Below, in pieces: positions 1 to 8,287 of a stretch of 64,000 nucleotides of DNA. Numbering within the stretch: the first letter of the stretch is position 1; every line of letters starts with the position of its first letter. A model generated the notes under the pieces. That model was not told the DNA's origin. It saw only the letters and a program-made list of their open reading frames with translations, and did no database searches. The position numbers and the translations under genes were made by a program. The stretch is taken from positions 124,001 to 188,000 of the forward strand of contig JAYODD010000002.1 of the NCBI GenBank assembly GCA_038106145.1. Direction: 5' to 3'. The stretch is from JBFJKD01 sp038106145 (GTDB lineage: Bacteria; Pseudomonadota; Gammaproteobacteria; Pseudomonadales; Porticoccaceae).

Positions 1-465
1 GGATAGCGCCTGTGCCGGATCGAGGAGTGCATTTTTCCACTGAGAAATTTGCTGTTGCACCAGGTTTACGTAGTCCGCATCGAAATCTGATTCGCGCAGC
101 ATCAGTTCCTGCAGCACGCTACGGGCGTCGTCCGCATCAAATATGGAAAAGCCCGATTTAAAACCCAGACGTTTAATTTCCCGCCGTAAAATGGTCAGGC
201 CGAGTAAATGGAAGGTCGATACCGTCAGGCCCCTGGCCGCGGGCCCGCTGAGCAGTCGGGCGACCCGTGCTTTCATTTCCCGCGCTGCCTTGTTGGTGAA
301 GGTCACCGCGACGACATGTTTGGCGGGAATGCCGCACTCCATCACCAGATAGGCGATTTTGCGTGCGATGACACTGGTTTTACCGCTACCGGCGCCAGCC
401 AGTACCAGTAACGGGCCATTGCCATGGCGAATGGCGCGTTGTTGTTCGGGATTGGGATGAATCAC
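1..465 (-). CDS. rep: ATP-dependent DNA helicase Rep (5' part)
   Basis: This is the first 155 codons of a UvrD/Rep superfamily 1 helicase; the gene runs off the left edge, so the C-terminal three quarters are missing. The predicted start is a GTG (complement of 463-465), giving an N-terminus that begins IHPNPEQQRAIRHGNGPL. A Walker A motif (AGAGSGKT) lies near residue 26 and motif Ia (TFTNKAAREMK) follows. The spacing and wording match Rep more closely than UvrD. Rep is a 3'-5' helicase that removes protein roadblocks ahead of replication forks. The gene diverges from the thioesterase gene at 698. Confidence 0.88.
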   Translation of the reverse strand, partial: MIHPNPEQQRAIRHGNGPLLVLAGAGSGKTSVIARKIAYLVMECGIPAKHVVAVTFTNKAAREMKARVARLLSGPAARGLTVSTFHLLGLTILRREIKRLGFKSGFSIFDADDARSVLQELMLRESDFDADYVNLVQQQISQWKNALLDPAQALS

Positions 466-697
466 GGCAGGCTATCTTTTTTTCGAGGCGCGATTGTAGC
501 AGGGTTGCGGTGTGGAGCGGTGTGTTTTGATTGGGTGGACAGCAATTGCAGGATTCGGTGCGTGCACTGGCATCTATTACATCCCATGTTATGCTTGAAC
601 TTTATAGGCGGACGGCCATTTGCCATCGCCACCGTTTTGCAGAACGCTAATGTGGCAGGCTACGGAAATTTCAGGTACGGCAATACGGGACATGTTT

Positions 698-1120
698 ATG
701 AACCAATCGACCACGATGGCGGCTTGCGATGGCACACGCGATGAATCTCCCCGCGATGGTTACGATCGGGTAGCCCCCAATCTCAATATCATTTTTACGA
801 AAGTATCGCCGGACCACTGTGTGGCGACGCTGAATGTGACCGAGACAATGCTCAATGGGCACGATGTCTGCCACGGGGGTTACATATTTATGCTGGCGGA
901 TACGGTGTTTGGCCGCGCCTGCAATAGTGGCGGTCGCTCCGCCATGGGCGTGCACTGTCATATCGATTATCTGCGTCCGGTTATGCCGGGTGAACTCCTG
1001 ACTGCTACCGCCACCCTGCGTCACGAGGGCAAAAGCTTCAGTCTCTATCAAGTGACGGTCTGCAATAAAGCGGGCGCGGAAGTAGCGCATTTCCAGGGTC
1101 GTTCCCAGGTGGTGGGTTGA
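698..1120 (+). CDS. paaI: PaaI-type hydroxyphenylacetyl-CoA thioesterase
   Basis: A single-hotdog thioesterase of about 140 residues. The diagnostic stretch CHGGYIFMLADTVFGRACNS carries the HGG and the active-site Asp of the PaaI subfamily, followed by the usual HCHIDYLRP strand. Family members hydrolyse aryl- or acyl-CoA esters to relieve CoA trapping during phenylacetate or other CoA-ester catabolism. The frame is open further upstream, but ATG 698 has a GGGA Shine-Dalgarno 7 bases ahead and gives the normal family length. No other paa genes are visible, so a general housekeeping thioesterase role is as likely as phenylacetate breakdown. Confidence 0.82.
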   Translation: MNQSTTMAACDGTRDESPRDGYDRVAPNLNIIFTKVSPDHCVATLNVTETMLNGHDVCHGGYIFMLADTVFGRACNSGGRSAMGVHCHIDYLRPVMPGELLTATATLRHEGKSFSLYQVTVCNKAGAEVAHFQGRSQVVG

Positions 1121-1323
1121 GCGCGTAAGCCGTCAAGAAATCTGCGCTGGGGTGCGCGCCCCGCATCCGTATTGGCGCCAGCGGAGTGTATCGCGGTACG
1201 GAAGTTGTAGCGGGGGTGGCGACGTTGCACAGGCGGTCTGTCGCGATACCATGCACCCCTCCCCCCGCGGTATTGAGTTCTGTATAACATTTTCTCAGCG
1301 CGTAACAGAGGGATACCCAAACA

Positions 1324-1857
1324 GTGAAAACAGCGCCGGATGGCGGGTCGAAAGTTCAGACAGTCGCAGCGCTGCTTGCGCAGTTGGAGCAGCGCCCCGA
1401 TACAGTTGAATTCGCGCAGGTGATGGACGTTATCGCCGCACATTATGTTTACCGCCCGACCCGGTTCTGCAATGGGTCGGGGGAATTTATGGTAGTCAAC
1501 GAGGCGGGAAGCAACGAGGGCTCCTGTCGCCTGTTTGCGTTTGCACAGGAGCAGGGCTTGAGCGAAACGCAAACCCTGGCCTGTTTCGGGAGCTACTACC
1601 GGAGGGATGTGCTGGGCAACCCCCAGGGCACTGACCACGCAAACATTCGCTCATTTATGCGCAGTGGCTGGACAGGTATCCAGTTTGACGAGCCACCACT
1701 TGCCGCCCGGGTTAGCCCATTACCGCAGCGTTCACCGCGCCGGATCGACTGGCGACTGCGGGGCGCGCGCTCAGCCGTCGTCGCTGACTACGAAGCTCAT
1801 CAGGGCAGCGCCGCCGTTCACAAGATCTCCCGGTTTAAAATAAAACTCCGTAACTGA
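1324..1857 (+). CDS. HopJ-family protein
   Basis: The first about 115 residues match the HopJ type III effector-like family: VEFAQVMDVIAAHYVYRPTRF, SCRLFAFAQEQGLSE, ACFGSYYRRDVL and GTDHANIRSFMRSGWTGIQF. Despite the name, these proteins are widespread in non-pathogens and their function is unknown. Translation starts at GTG 1324 behind an AGAGGGA ribosome site. Family members normally stop shortly after GIQFD; here the frame stays open for about 55 more basic, low-complexity residues. The last 87 bases overlap the 3' end of the convergent liuD gene, so the tail is probably read-through antisense sequence or the result of a lost stop. Confidence 0.8.
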   Translation: MKTAPDGGSKVQTVAALLAQLEQRPDTVEFAQVMDVIAAHYVYRPTRFCNGSGEFMVVNEAGSNEGSCRLFAFAQEQGLSETQTLACFGSYYRRDVLGNPQGTDHANIRSFMRSGWTGIQFDEPPLAARVSPLPQRSPRRIDWRLRGARSAVVADYEAHQGSAAVHKISRFKIKLRN

Positions 1858-3792
1858 GCCGGTTTTGGGGGCGCGAATGGTGTGTTCCATTTTCATCGCT
1901 TCCATAATCAACAGCGGATCGCCCTTTGCCACGGTCGCGCCGACCGCCGCTACCAATGACACCACAGTGCCGGTCATCGGTGCGGTCAGACCGCCAGCGG
2001 ATTCAATATCGCTGTTATCGCCATAGTCCACGGGCGCCAGGGAGAAGGGCAATGCGCCCTTGGGCGTAAACAAACTATAACCCTGGCCGTGGGCGACGAC
2101 GGTTGCTCGCACCCGGTGGCCGTCCACGTTGGCGACCAGAGTGTGCTCTTGTAGAGTGCCACTGACCGTCAAACCGTGCGCGTCCGTGTCTGAGACGATG
2201 GTATAGCGATTGCTGCCGCTCGGATTGTGCTCGCTGGCCTGTACCTGATGCGCTTCATCGGCGACCAGAAAATCAAATTTCTGGGTGCGTGGTTCGTTGC
2301 AACGCCAGCCATTGGCGTTGTGCCAGGGCGATGTGGGGTCAGTACTTTTGCGGGCGCGGGTGGCGGCAGCCTGTTGTCTTTGCAGAATGACAAATAACGT
2401 GGCGAGGGCGACTCCCTGTTGCAAATCCTGACTCGCCGGGCGAAAAATTTCGTCCCGGTGTTTCTCGATAAAACCGGTATCCAGATCGGCGGCTTTGAAA
2501 GCCGGATTAGTCGCCAGGTTGTACAGAAAATCCACGTTGGTGGTGACACCGCTGATGCGGTACTCGGTGAGTGCACGCGCCAGCCGCGCCAGCGCCCGCT
2601 CGCGGTTTTCGTCCCACACCACCAGTTTGGCGATCATCGGATCGTAATAGGGGCTGACCTCGTCGCCCTGCAGTACCCCGGTGTCCACCCGCACGTGGGC
2701 GTCTTCGCTGGGGGGCTGCAGAAAATCGAGTTTCCCGGTGGATGGCAGAAAATCGTTGTTGGGATCTTCGGCATAGACACGCGCTTCGAAGGCGTGGCCG
2801 TTGATGGTCAGTTGCTCCTGGCTCAGGGGCAGCGGTTGGCCAGCGGCGACGCGCAATTGCCATTCCACCAGATCCTGCCCCGTAATCATTTCTGTGACCG
2901 GGTGCTCCACCTGCAGGCGGGTGTTCATTTCCATAAAATAGAACGCGTCATCTTTGTCCAACAGAAATTCCACCGTACCCGCGCCTTCGTAGGCAATCGT
3001 TCTGGCGGCCAGCAACGCCGCGTCCCCCATCGCGGTGCGCACGGTTTCATTGAGCCCCGGTGCCGGGGCCTCTTCGATGACTTTCTGGTGGCGCCGTTGC
3101 ACGGAGCAATCCCGTTCAAACAGATACACGCCGTTGCCCAGGCTGTCGCAGAAGACCTGAATCTCCACATGGCGCGGTTGCGTCAGGTATTTTTCCACCA
3201 GCATTTTGTCATCGCCAAAGCTACTCATGGCCTCCCGCTTGGCGGCGGCCAGGCCCGCTTCAAATTCGGCGGCGCTCCACACCTGACGCATACCCTTGCC
3301 ACCACCGCCGGCGGCGGCTTTGAGCAAGACCGGGTAGCCCATCTGGTCGCTGACTTTCTTCAGAATGGCCGGGTCCTGATCGTCGCCGTGATACCCGGGT
3401 ACCAGCGGCACGCCAGCAGCCTCCATGATGCTTTTGGCCGCCGATTTCGACCCCATGGCCTCGATGGCGGCGACCGGTGGACCGATAAAAACAATATTGT
3501 TACTTTTACACAATGCGCAAAATTCAGCGTTCTCGGACAGAAAGCCGTAGCCCGGATGGATAGCTTGGGCTCCAGTCTTGAGTGCAGCGTCAATAATTTT
3601 TTCGCCGACCAGGTAGGATTCGCGGGATGGGGCAGGCCCGATATGCACCGCCTCGTCGGCCATGGCTACATGCAGGGCATTTTTGTCGGCGTCGGAATAC
3701 ACCGCGACCGTGCGGATACCGAGCCTTTTGGCCGTACGAATCACTCGGCACGCTATTTCACCACGATTGGCAATCAGAATTTTTTCGAACAT
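1771..3792 (-). CDS. liuD: Methylcrotonyl-CoA carboxylase alpha (biotin-containing) subunit
   Basis: A 673-residue acyl-CoA carboxylase biotin subunit: biotin carboxylase N domain (starts MFEKILIANRGEIACRVIRT), ATP-grasp domain with the glycine-rich AAAGGGGKGMR loop and the EMNTRLQVEHPVTE active site, a linker, and a C-terminal biotinyl domain with EAMKMEH (biotinylated Lys about 634). With LiuB it carboxylates 3-methylcrotonyl-CoA in leucine breakdown. ATG 3792 is chosen over an upstream in-frame ATG at 3873 because it gives the canonical N-terminus. It is the last gene of the minus-strand cluster, 93 bases after liuB. Geranyl-CoA carboxylase (AtuF) is the close alternative. Confidence 0.87.
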   Translation of the reverse strand: MFEKILIANRGEIACRVIRTAKRLGIRTVAVYSDADKNALHVAMADEAVHIGPAPSRESYLVGEKIIDAALKTGAQAIHPGYGFLSENAEFCALCKSNNIVFIGPPVAAIEAMGSKSAAKSIMEAAGVPLVPGYHGDDQDPAILKKVSDQMGYPVLLKAAAGGGGKGMRQVWSAAEFEAGLAAAKREAMSSFGDDKMLVEKYLTQPRHVEIQVFCDSLGNGVYLFERDCSVQRRHQKVIEEAPAPGLNETVRTAMGDAALLAARTIAYEGAGTVEFLLDKDDAFYFMEMNTRLQVEHPVTEMITGQDLVEWQLRVAAGQPLPLSQEQLTINGHAFEARVYAEDPNNDFLPSTGKLDFLQPPSEDAHVRVDTGVLQGDEVSPYYDPMIAKLVVWDENRERALARLARALTEYRISGVTTNVDFLYNLATNPAFKAADLDTGFIEKHRDEIFRPASQDLQQGVALATLFVILQRQQAAATRARKSTDPTSPWHNANGWRCNEPRTQKFDFLVADEAHQVQASEHNPSGSNRYTIVSDTDAHGLTVSGTLQEHTLVANVDGHRVRATVVAHGQGYSLFTPKGALPFSLAPVDYGDNSDIESAGGLTAPMTGTVVSLVAAVGATVAKGDPLLIMEAMKMEHTIRAPKTGSVTEFYFKPGDLVNGGAALMSFVVSDDG

Positions 3793-3885
3793 CTCCGTAC
3801 CTGTTGGGAGCACCCGGTAAGTGACAATAATGTCGTTGCTGGTCCGGGGTCTCATGAATTCCTGAAACCCCACCTGAAAAAAATA

Positions 3886-5493
3886 TTACATGCGAAATAC
3901 GCCGAACCGGGTTTCCTCTATCTCCTTGTTCAGGGATGCCGATATGGACAAGCCCAGTACCATACGGGTCTCCGCCGGGTCGATAATGCCATCGTCCCAG
4001 ATGCGCGCGGACGCATAATACGGATGTCCCTGTTTTTCGTACAGCTCAATGATTGGCTGTTTGAATTCGGCTTCTTCCTCCGCGCTCCAGGTGTCGCCCT
4101 TGGCTTCGATGGCGTCCCTTTTGACCTGAGCCAGTACCGACGCCGCCTGCGCACCACCCATAACCGAAATGCGTGCATTGGGCCACATGTACAGAAAGCG
4201 CGGATCGTAGGAGCGACCGCACATGCCGTAGTTACCGGCGCCAAAGGAGCCACCAATAATGACGGTAAATTTTGGCACCCGCGCGCAGGCCACGGCGTTA
4301 ACCATTTTGGCCCCATTTTTGGCGATTCCCCCCGCTTCGTACTGTTTGCCGATCATAAAACCGGTAATGTTCTGTAGAAATACCAGGGGTATTTTGCGCT
4401 GTGCGCACAGCTCAATGAAGTGCGCGCCTTTCTGGGCGGATTCGCTGAACAAAATACCGTTGTTGCCGAGAATGCCCACCGGGTAACCGTGAATGCGGGC
4501 AAAGCCGCACACCAGGGTGGCGCCAAACAGGGCCTTGAATTCGTCGAATTCGGAACCGTCCACGATGCGCGCGATAATCTCCCGCACATCGTAGGGCTGG
4601 CGGGCATCCTGGGGCACCACGCCATAGATCTCCGCGGGATCGTACAGGGGCGGTACCGGCTCGGCGATATCCAGTTGCACCGGCTTGACCCGGTTCAGAC
4701 GGCTGACCGCGTCGCGCGCCAGCTGCAGGGCGTGGTGGTCATTGAGGGCATAGTGATCCGCCACGCCGGAAGTGCGGCAGTGCACGTCCGCGCCACCCAG
4801 TTCTTCGGCGGTGACGATTTCGCCGGTCGCGGCCTTGACCAGCGGTGGGCCACCCAGAAAAATGGTGCCCTGTTCTTTAACGATTATGGCTTCATCCGCC
4901 ATCGCGGGCACGTAGGCGCCCCCCGCGGTACAGGAACCCATCACCACCGCGATTTGCGGAATGCCCATGGAGGACATGACGGCCTGGTTGTGAAAGTTAC
5001 GGCCGAAATTCAGGCGGTCGGGAAATACCTCCGCCTGGGCCGGCAGGTACGCGCCTCCGGAATCCACCAGATAAATGCAGGGTAGATGGTTTTCCTGGGC
5101 GATGTCCTGAGCGCGAATTTGTTTTTTAACGGTGCACGGGTAATAGGTGCCACCTTTGACGGTGGCGTCGTTGGCGAAGATCATGCACTCCTGTCCGGAC
5201 ACCCGGCCGATGCCGGTGATAATTCCCGCGCCGGGCACGTAGTCGTCGTACATTTCCCAGGCCGCGAGCTGTGAAAACTCGAGAAACGGGGTGCCGGGAT
5301 CCAGTAGCCCATTGACCCGGTCCCGCGGTAATAACTTGCCGCGGGATACGTGGCGGGCGCAGGATTGCTCGCCGCCGCCCAGTTTGATCTGGGCGACCTT
5401 GGCATTGAGGTCGTCCACTTGCGCTTGCATATGCGCGGCGTTGGCGTCGAACTCCGCGGAGCGGGTATTAATTTTGGATTGCAATATCGCCAT
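3886..5493 (-). CDS. liuB: Methylcrotonyl-CoA carboxylase beta (carboxyltransferase) subunit
   Basis: A 535-residue carboxyltransferase with tandem crotonase-like halves. The N-terminus (MAILQSKINTRSAEF), the NDATVKGGTYYP motif, VVMGSCTAGGAYVPAM and the C-terminal GGSFGAGNYGMCGR oxyanion-type loop are typical of LiuB/MCCC2. It transfers CO2 from biotin on LiuD to 3-methylcrotonyl-CoA, giving 3-methylglutaconyl-CoA. It lies 15 bases downstream of the SDR gene. AtuC, the geranyl-CoA carboxylase beta subunit, is a near paralogue that motif reading alone cannot exclude. Confidence 0.87.
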   Translation of the reverse strand: MAILQSKINTRSAEFDANAAHMQAQVDDLNAKVAQIKLGGGEQSCARHVSRGKLLPRDRVNGLLDPGTPFLEFSQLAAWEMYDDYVPGAGIITGIGRVSGQECMIFANDATVKGGTYYPCTVKKQIRAQDIAQENHLPCIYLVDSGGAYLPAQAEVFPDRLNFGRNFHNQAVMSSMGIPQIAVVMGSCTAGGAYVPAMADEAIIVKEQGTIFLGGPPLVKAATGEIVTAEELGGADVHCRTSGVADHYALNDHHALQLARDAVSRLNRVKPVQLDIAEPVPPLYDPAEIYGVVPQDARQPYDVREIIARIVDGSEFDEFKALFGATLVCGFARIHGYPVGILGNNGILFSESAQKGAHFIELCAQRKIPLVFLQNITGFMIGKQYEAGGIAKNGAKMVNAVACARVPKFTVIIGGSFGAGNYGMCGRSYDPRFLYMWPNARISVMGGAQAASVLAQVKRDAIEAKGDTWSAEEEAEFKQPIIELYEKQGHPYYASARIWDDGIIDPAETRMVLGLSISASLNKEIEETRFGVFRM

Positions 5494-5508
5494 GGTTTCC
5501 TGCTCGCT

Positions 5509-6399
5509 TCAGACTTTGGGTTCGAGGATTTTGGGAAAGGTTGCGCGGTGAAAACCGTTATAGGCCGCATTGTTGCGCTGGGCCCGTGGAATCTTTCTCC
5601 CCAGCGGTGAATCCGTGCACAGGGAGCTGCCACCGTCGACCCGCAGGGTGACGCCGTTGATGTAGCTGGCCCCTTCGCTCAGCAAAAAACACACTGCGGA
5701 GCTGACCTCAGACTCGGTGCCAAGGCGGTTTAACGGCACTGTTTCGTGAAAATGGGGAATGCACTCGAGCATCTCGGGGTCTTCATAGGTGTCCAGTCCG
5801 GAGGATGCCAGGTAGCCCGGCGCCACGGCATTGAGACGTACCCCCGCATAAGCCCACTCCACGGCGGCGGTCTGGGTCAGGTTTTCCATACCAGCTCGCG
5901 CGGCGCCCGAGTGCGCCATGCGCGGCATGCCGCCAAAGTTATCGGCGGTGATATTGACGATGGCGCCACCGTGTTCTTTCATGGATTTGAGAAACACCGC
6001 TTTGGCGACAATAAAGCCGCCCAGCAAGTTGGTGCGCACCACGGCGAGAAAACCGTTGGGGGAGATATTTTCCAGATCGGCGGGAAACTGCCCGCCCGCA
6101 TTATTCACCAGGCCGTGAATCGGGCCGTGGGCGGCAATAAATTTGTCGATAAGGGCGTCCATGGCAGCGGCGTCGCGAATATCGCCACAACCGTAGTCAC
6201 AGGTGGCGCCGGGGTTGTCATTTTCGATTTCGTTTTTTACTGCTTTAAGTTTTTCCTCGGTGCGTCCAATCATCAAGATTGTTGCGCCGAGGGCAGCCAA
6301 TTCGTGGGCAATACAGCGCCCAAAGCCGCTGCCGGCGCCAGTGACGAGCACGGTCTTACCGGCGAACAGGGCGGGTTTGAGTACGGATTGATAGGTCAT
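5509..6399 (-). CDS. PECR/DECR-like short-chain dehydrogenase in the liu cluster
   Basis: A 296-residue Rossmann-fold SDR with a TGAGSGFGRCIA nucleotide loop, a VNNAGGQFPA motif and an extended C-terminus. The usual YxxxK is replaced: the equivalent stretch reads AHSGAARAGMENLT. That wording closely resembles peroxisomal trans-2-enoyl-CoA reductase (PECR) and 2,4-dienoyl-CoA reductase-type SDRs rather than 3-hydroxyacyl-CoA dehydrogenases. It lies between liuA and liuB, 19 bases after liuA, so it is surely co-transcribed. Similar SDRs occur in acyclic terpene (atu) clusters. A likely role is enoyl- or dienoyl-CoA reduction of a branched substrate. Confidence 0.7.
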   Translation of the reverse strand: MTYQSVLKPALFAGKTVLVTGAGSGFGRCIAHELAALGATILMIGRTEEKLKAVKNEIENDNPGATCDYGCGDIRDAAAMDALIDKFIAAHGPIHGLVNNAGGQFPADLENISPNGFLAVVRTNLLGGFIVAKAVFLKSMKEHGGAIVNITADNFGGMPRMAHSGAARAGMENLTQTAAVEWAYAGVRLNAVAPGYLASSGLDTYEDPEMLECIPHFHETVPLNRLGTESEVSSAVCFLLSEGASYINGVTLRVDGGSSLCTDSPLGRKIPRAQRNNAAYNGFHRATFPKILEPKV

Positions 6400-6418
6400 G
6401 GCGGCGGTTTCCGGTAGT

Positions 6419-7588
6419 TTATTTTGTTTCGTTAAATAGTTCTCTGCCCACCAGCATACGGCGTATCTCCGAAGTACCCGCGCCGATCTCGTAGAGTTTG
6501 GCGTCGCGCAGCAAGCGCCCGGTAGGATACTCGTTAATGTAGCCGTTGCCCCCCAGGGTTTGAATGGCCTGCAGCGCCATTTGCGTGGCTTTTTCGGCGG
6601 TGTACAAAATCACCGCAGCGGCGTCCTTGCGGGAATCTTCGCCCCGATCACAGGCCTTGGCCACCGCATAGAGGTAGGCTCGGGAGGTGTTGATGTCCAC
6701 GTACATGTCCGCCAGCTTGCCCTGCATCAACTGAAATTGGCCGATCGGCTGATCGAATTGACGGCGGTCGTGCAGGTAGGGGATAACGATATCGAGGCAG
6801 GCCTGCATAACGCCCACTGGACCGCCGGAGAGCACGGTGCGCTCGTAATCGAGCCCGGACATCAGGACTTTTACGCCCTCATTTTCCTGCCCGAGAATAT
6901 TTTCTGCGGGAACCTCGCAATCCTCGAACACCAGCTCGCCGGTGCTGGAGCCACGCATGCCGAGCTTGTCGAGTTTCTGCGCGCGACTGAAACCGGGATA
7001 GTCGCGCTCCACGATAAATGCGGTAATCCCTTTGGGACCAGCGTCCGGGCGGGTTTTGGCATAGATAACATAGGTGTCGGCATCGGGACCATTGGTGATC
7101 CAGAATTTGTTGCCATTGAGAATATATCGATCCCCGCGCTTGTCCGCCCGTAGTTTCATGCTGACCACATCGGAGCCGGCGCCGGGTTCGCTCATGGCCA
7201 GCGCGCCGATATGTTCACCGGAACAGAGTTTGGGCAGATATTTCTGTTTTTGTTGGTGGGTGCCGTTTTTGCGAATTTGATTAACACAGAGATTGGAGTG
7301 AGCGCCGTAGGACAGCCCAACCGACGCCGAGGCGCGGGAAATTTCCTCCATGGCGACGACGTGCGCCAGATAGCCCAGATTGGTGCCGCCGTATTCTTCC
7401 TCCACGGTTATGCCAAGCAAACCCATGTCACCCAGCTTGCGCCAGATATTCAACGGAAATTGATTGTCGCGATCTATTTGTTCGGCGAGGGGTGCCAGTT
7501 CTTTCTGGCTGAATTGATAGACGCTATCGCGCAGCATGTCGATGTCCTGGCCAAGATCGAAGTTCATGCTTTTAAAAACGGTGTTCAT
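6419..7588 (-). CDS. liuA: Isovaleryl-CoA dehydrogenase
   Basis: A 389-residue FAD acyl-CoA dehydrogenase. It has the AMSEPGAGSDVVSMKLRA flavin motif, NGNKFWITNGPDADTYVIYAKT, and the SGLDYERTVLSGGPVG segment, where the Glu sits at the position used as catalytic base in isovaleryl-CoA dehydrogenases. The end IGAGTSEIRRMLVGRELF is also typical. It oxidises isovaleryl-CoA to 3-methylcrotonyl-CoA, feeding LiuB/LiuD. It follows liuR by 35 bases. Confidence 0.9.
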   Translation of the reverse strand: MNTVFKSMNFDLGQDIDMLRDSVYQFSQKELAPLAEQIDRDNQFPLNIWRKLGDMGLLGITVEEEYGGTNLGYLAHVVAMEEISRASASVGLSYGAHSNLCVNQIRKNGTHQQKQKYLPKLCSGEHIGALAMSEPGAGSDVVSMKLRADKRGDRYILNGNKFWITNGPDADTYVIYAKTRPDAGPKGITAFIVERDYPGFSRAQKLDKLGMRGSSTGELVFEDCEVPAENILGQENEGVKVLMSGLDYERTVLSGGPVGVMQACLDIVIPYLHDRRQFDQPIGQFQLMQGKLADMYVDINTSRAYLYAVAKACDRGEDSRKDAAAVILYTAEKATQMALQAIQTLGGNGYINEYPTGRLLRDAKLYEIGAGTSEIRRMLVGRELFNETK

Positions 7589-7623
7589 AGGTGCCTCGGT
7601 GGTTGGTGCGGATTGGCATTAAA

Positions 7624-8034
7624 CTAAGGGGCTTTTTTGTCGCGCACTTTGCGACTGGCTGCGAGCTCCGCGCGACATCCGTTTTCGGCGCGGTCGAGAT
7701 CCGCCATCATTTTTTTCAGGTCTTCCAGTTTTCGCTGCAGGCGTTGGCGTTGCTGACCAATCGTTTCAATGGTGGTCAGCAGTTGTTGCGTGTTGTTTTT
7801 GCCCGGTTCATACATATTGATGATGTCGCGGCTCTCGGGTAGTGATAACCCCAGCCGTTTGCCACGCAGAATCAATTTCAACTTGGTGCGATCCGCGTTA
7901 CTGAAAATCCGCGTCTGGCCCCGACGACGGGGCGTAAATAACCCGATTTCTTCGTAGTGGCGGATAGTGCGGGTGGTGATCCCGAACTCCCGGGATAACT
8001 CAGTAATCGTGTAGGTGGAGCCATCGGTGGGCAT
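7624..8034 (-). CDS. liuR: MerR-family regulator LiuR
   Basis: A 136-residue MerR protein. The N-terminal winged helix (YTITELSREFGITTRTIRHYEEIGLF) is followed by the RRRGQTRIFSNADRTKLKLILRGKRLGLSL wing and a long dimerisation coiled coil ending in a basic tail. It heads the minus-strand cluster of isovaleryl-CoA dehydrogenase and methylcrotonyl-CoA carboxylase, the usual place of LiuR, a local repressor of branched-chain amino acid catabolism. A candidate operator lies in its own promoter (8073-8101). Confidence 0.88.
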   Translation of the reverse strand: MPTDGSTYTITELSREFGITTRTIRHYEEIGLFTPRRRGQTRIFSNADRTKLKLILRGKRLGLSLPESRDIINMYEPGKNNTQQLLTTIETIGQQRQRLQRKLEDLKKMMADLDRAENGCRAELAASRKVRDKKAP

Positions 8035-8072
8035 GAGAGTGCTTTCGGGTCGGTTGCCGCAGGGGGGGTGAG

Positions 8073-8101
8073 AATATAGCTTACGTTTACGTTAACATCA
8101 A
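8073..8101 (-). promoter_or_regulatory. liu promoter with LiuR-like operator
   Basis: On the minus strand TTGATG (8101-8096) and TATATT (8078-8073) form a -35/-10 pair 17 bases apart. The spacer is filled by TTAACGTAAACGTAA (8095-8081), an imperfect inverted repeat of TTACGT/ACGTAA half-sites. MerR-type regulators bind exactly between -35 and -10, and the element resembles LiuR sites described in gammaproteobacteria. It sits in the 253-base region shared with the divergent acyl-CoA synthetase gene. Confidence 0.72.
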
Positions 8102-8287
8102 CTTGCGCTCGCTCCCCTGGCGTGAGCGTCCAGCACCGCAGCCATCGCGTGGGTGTCCGCGGGGGCCCGCATTGCCCGTAGTAACCCCACGGGGTAATAT
8201 GCCTTGCGTTAAGCGCGGCGAGCCGATTGCGCAGGGTGTTTTGCGCTACCCGTCGTCACCATCCGTAAGTGGAGGATTGTAGGAAAA

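Noticed and set aside
2419..4377. Long plus-strand open frame (652 codons) opposite liuD/liuB
   Set aside because: It lies wholly antisense to two well-recognised carboxylase genes, has a biased His/Gly/Gln-rich composition and no family resemblance; it is a codon-bias shadow.
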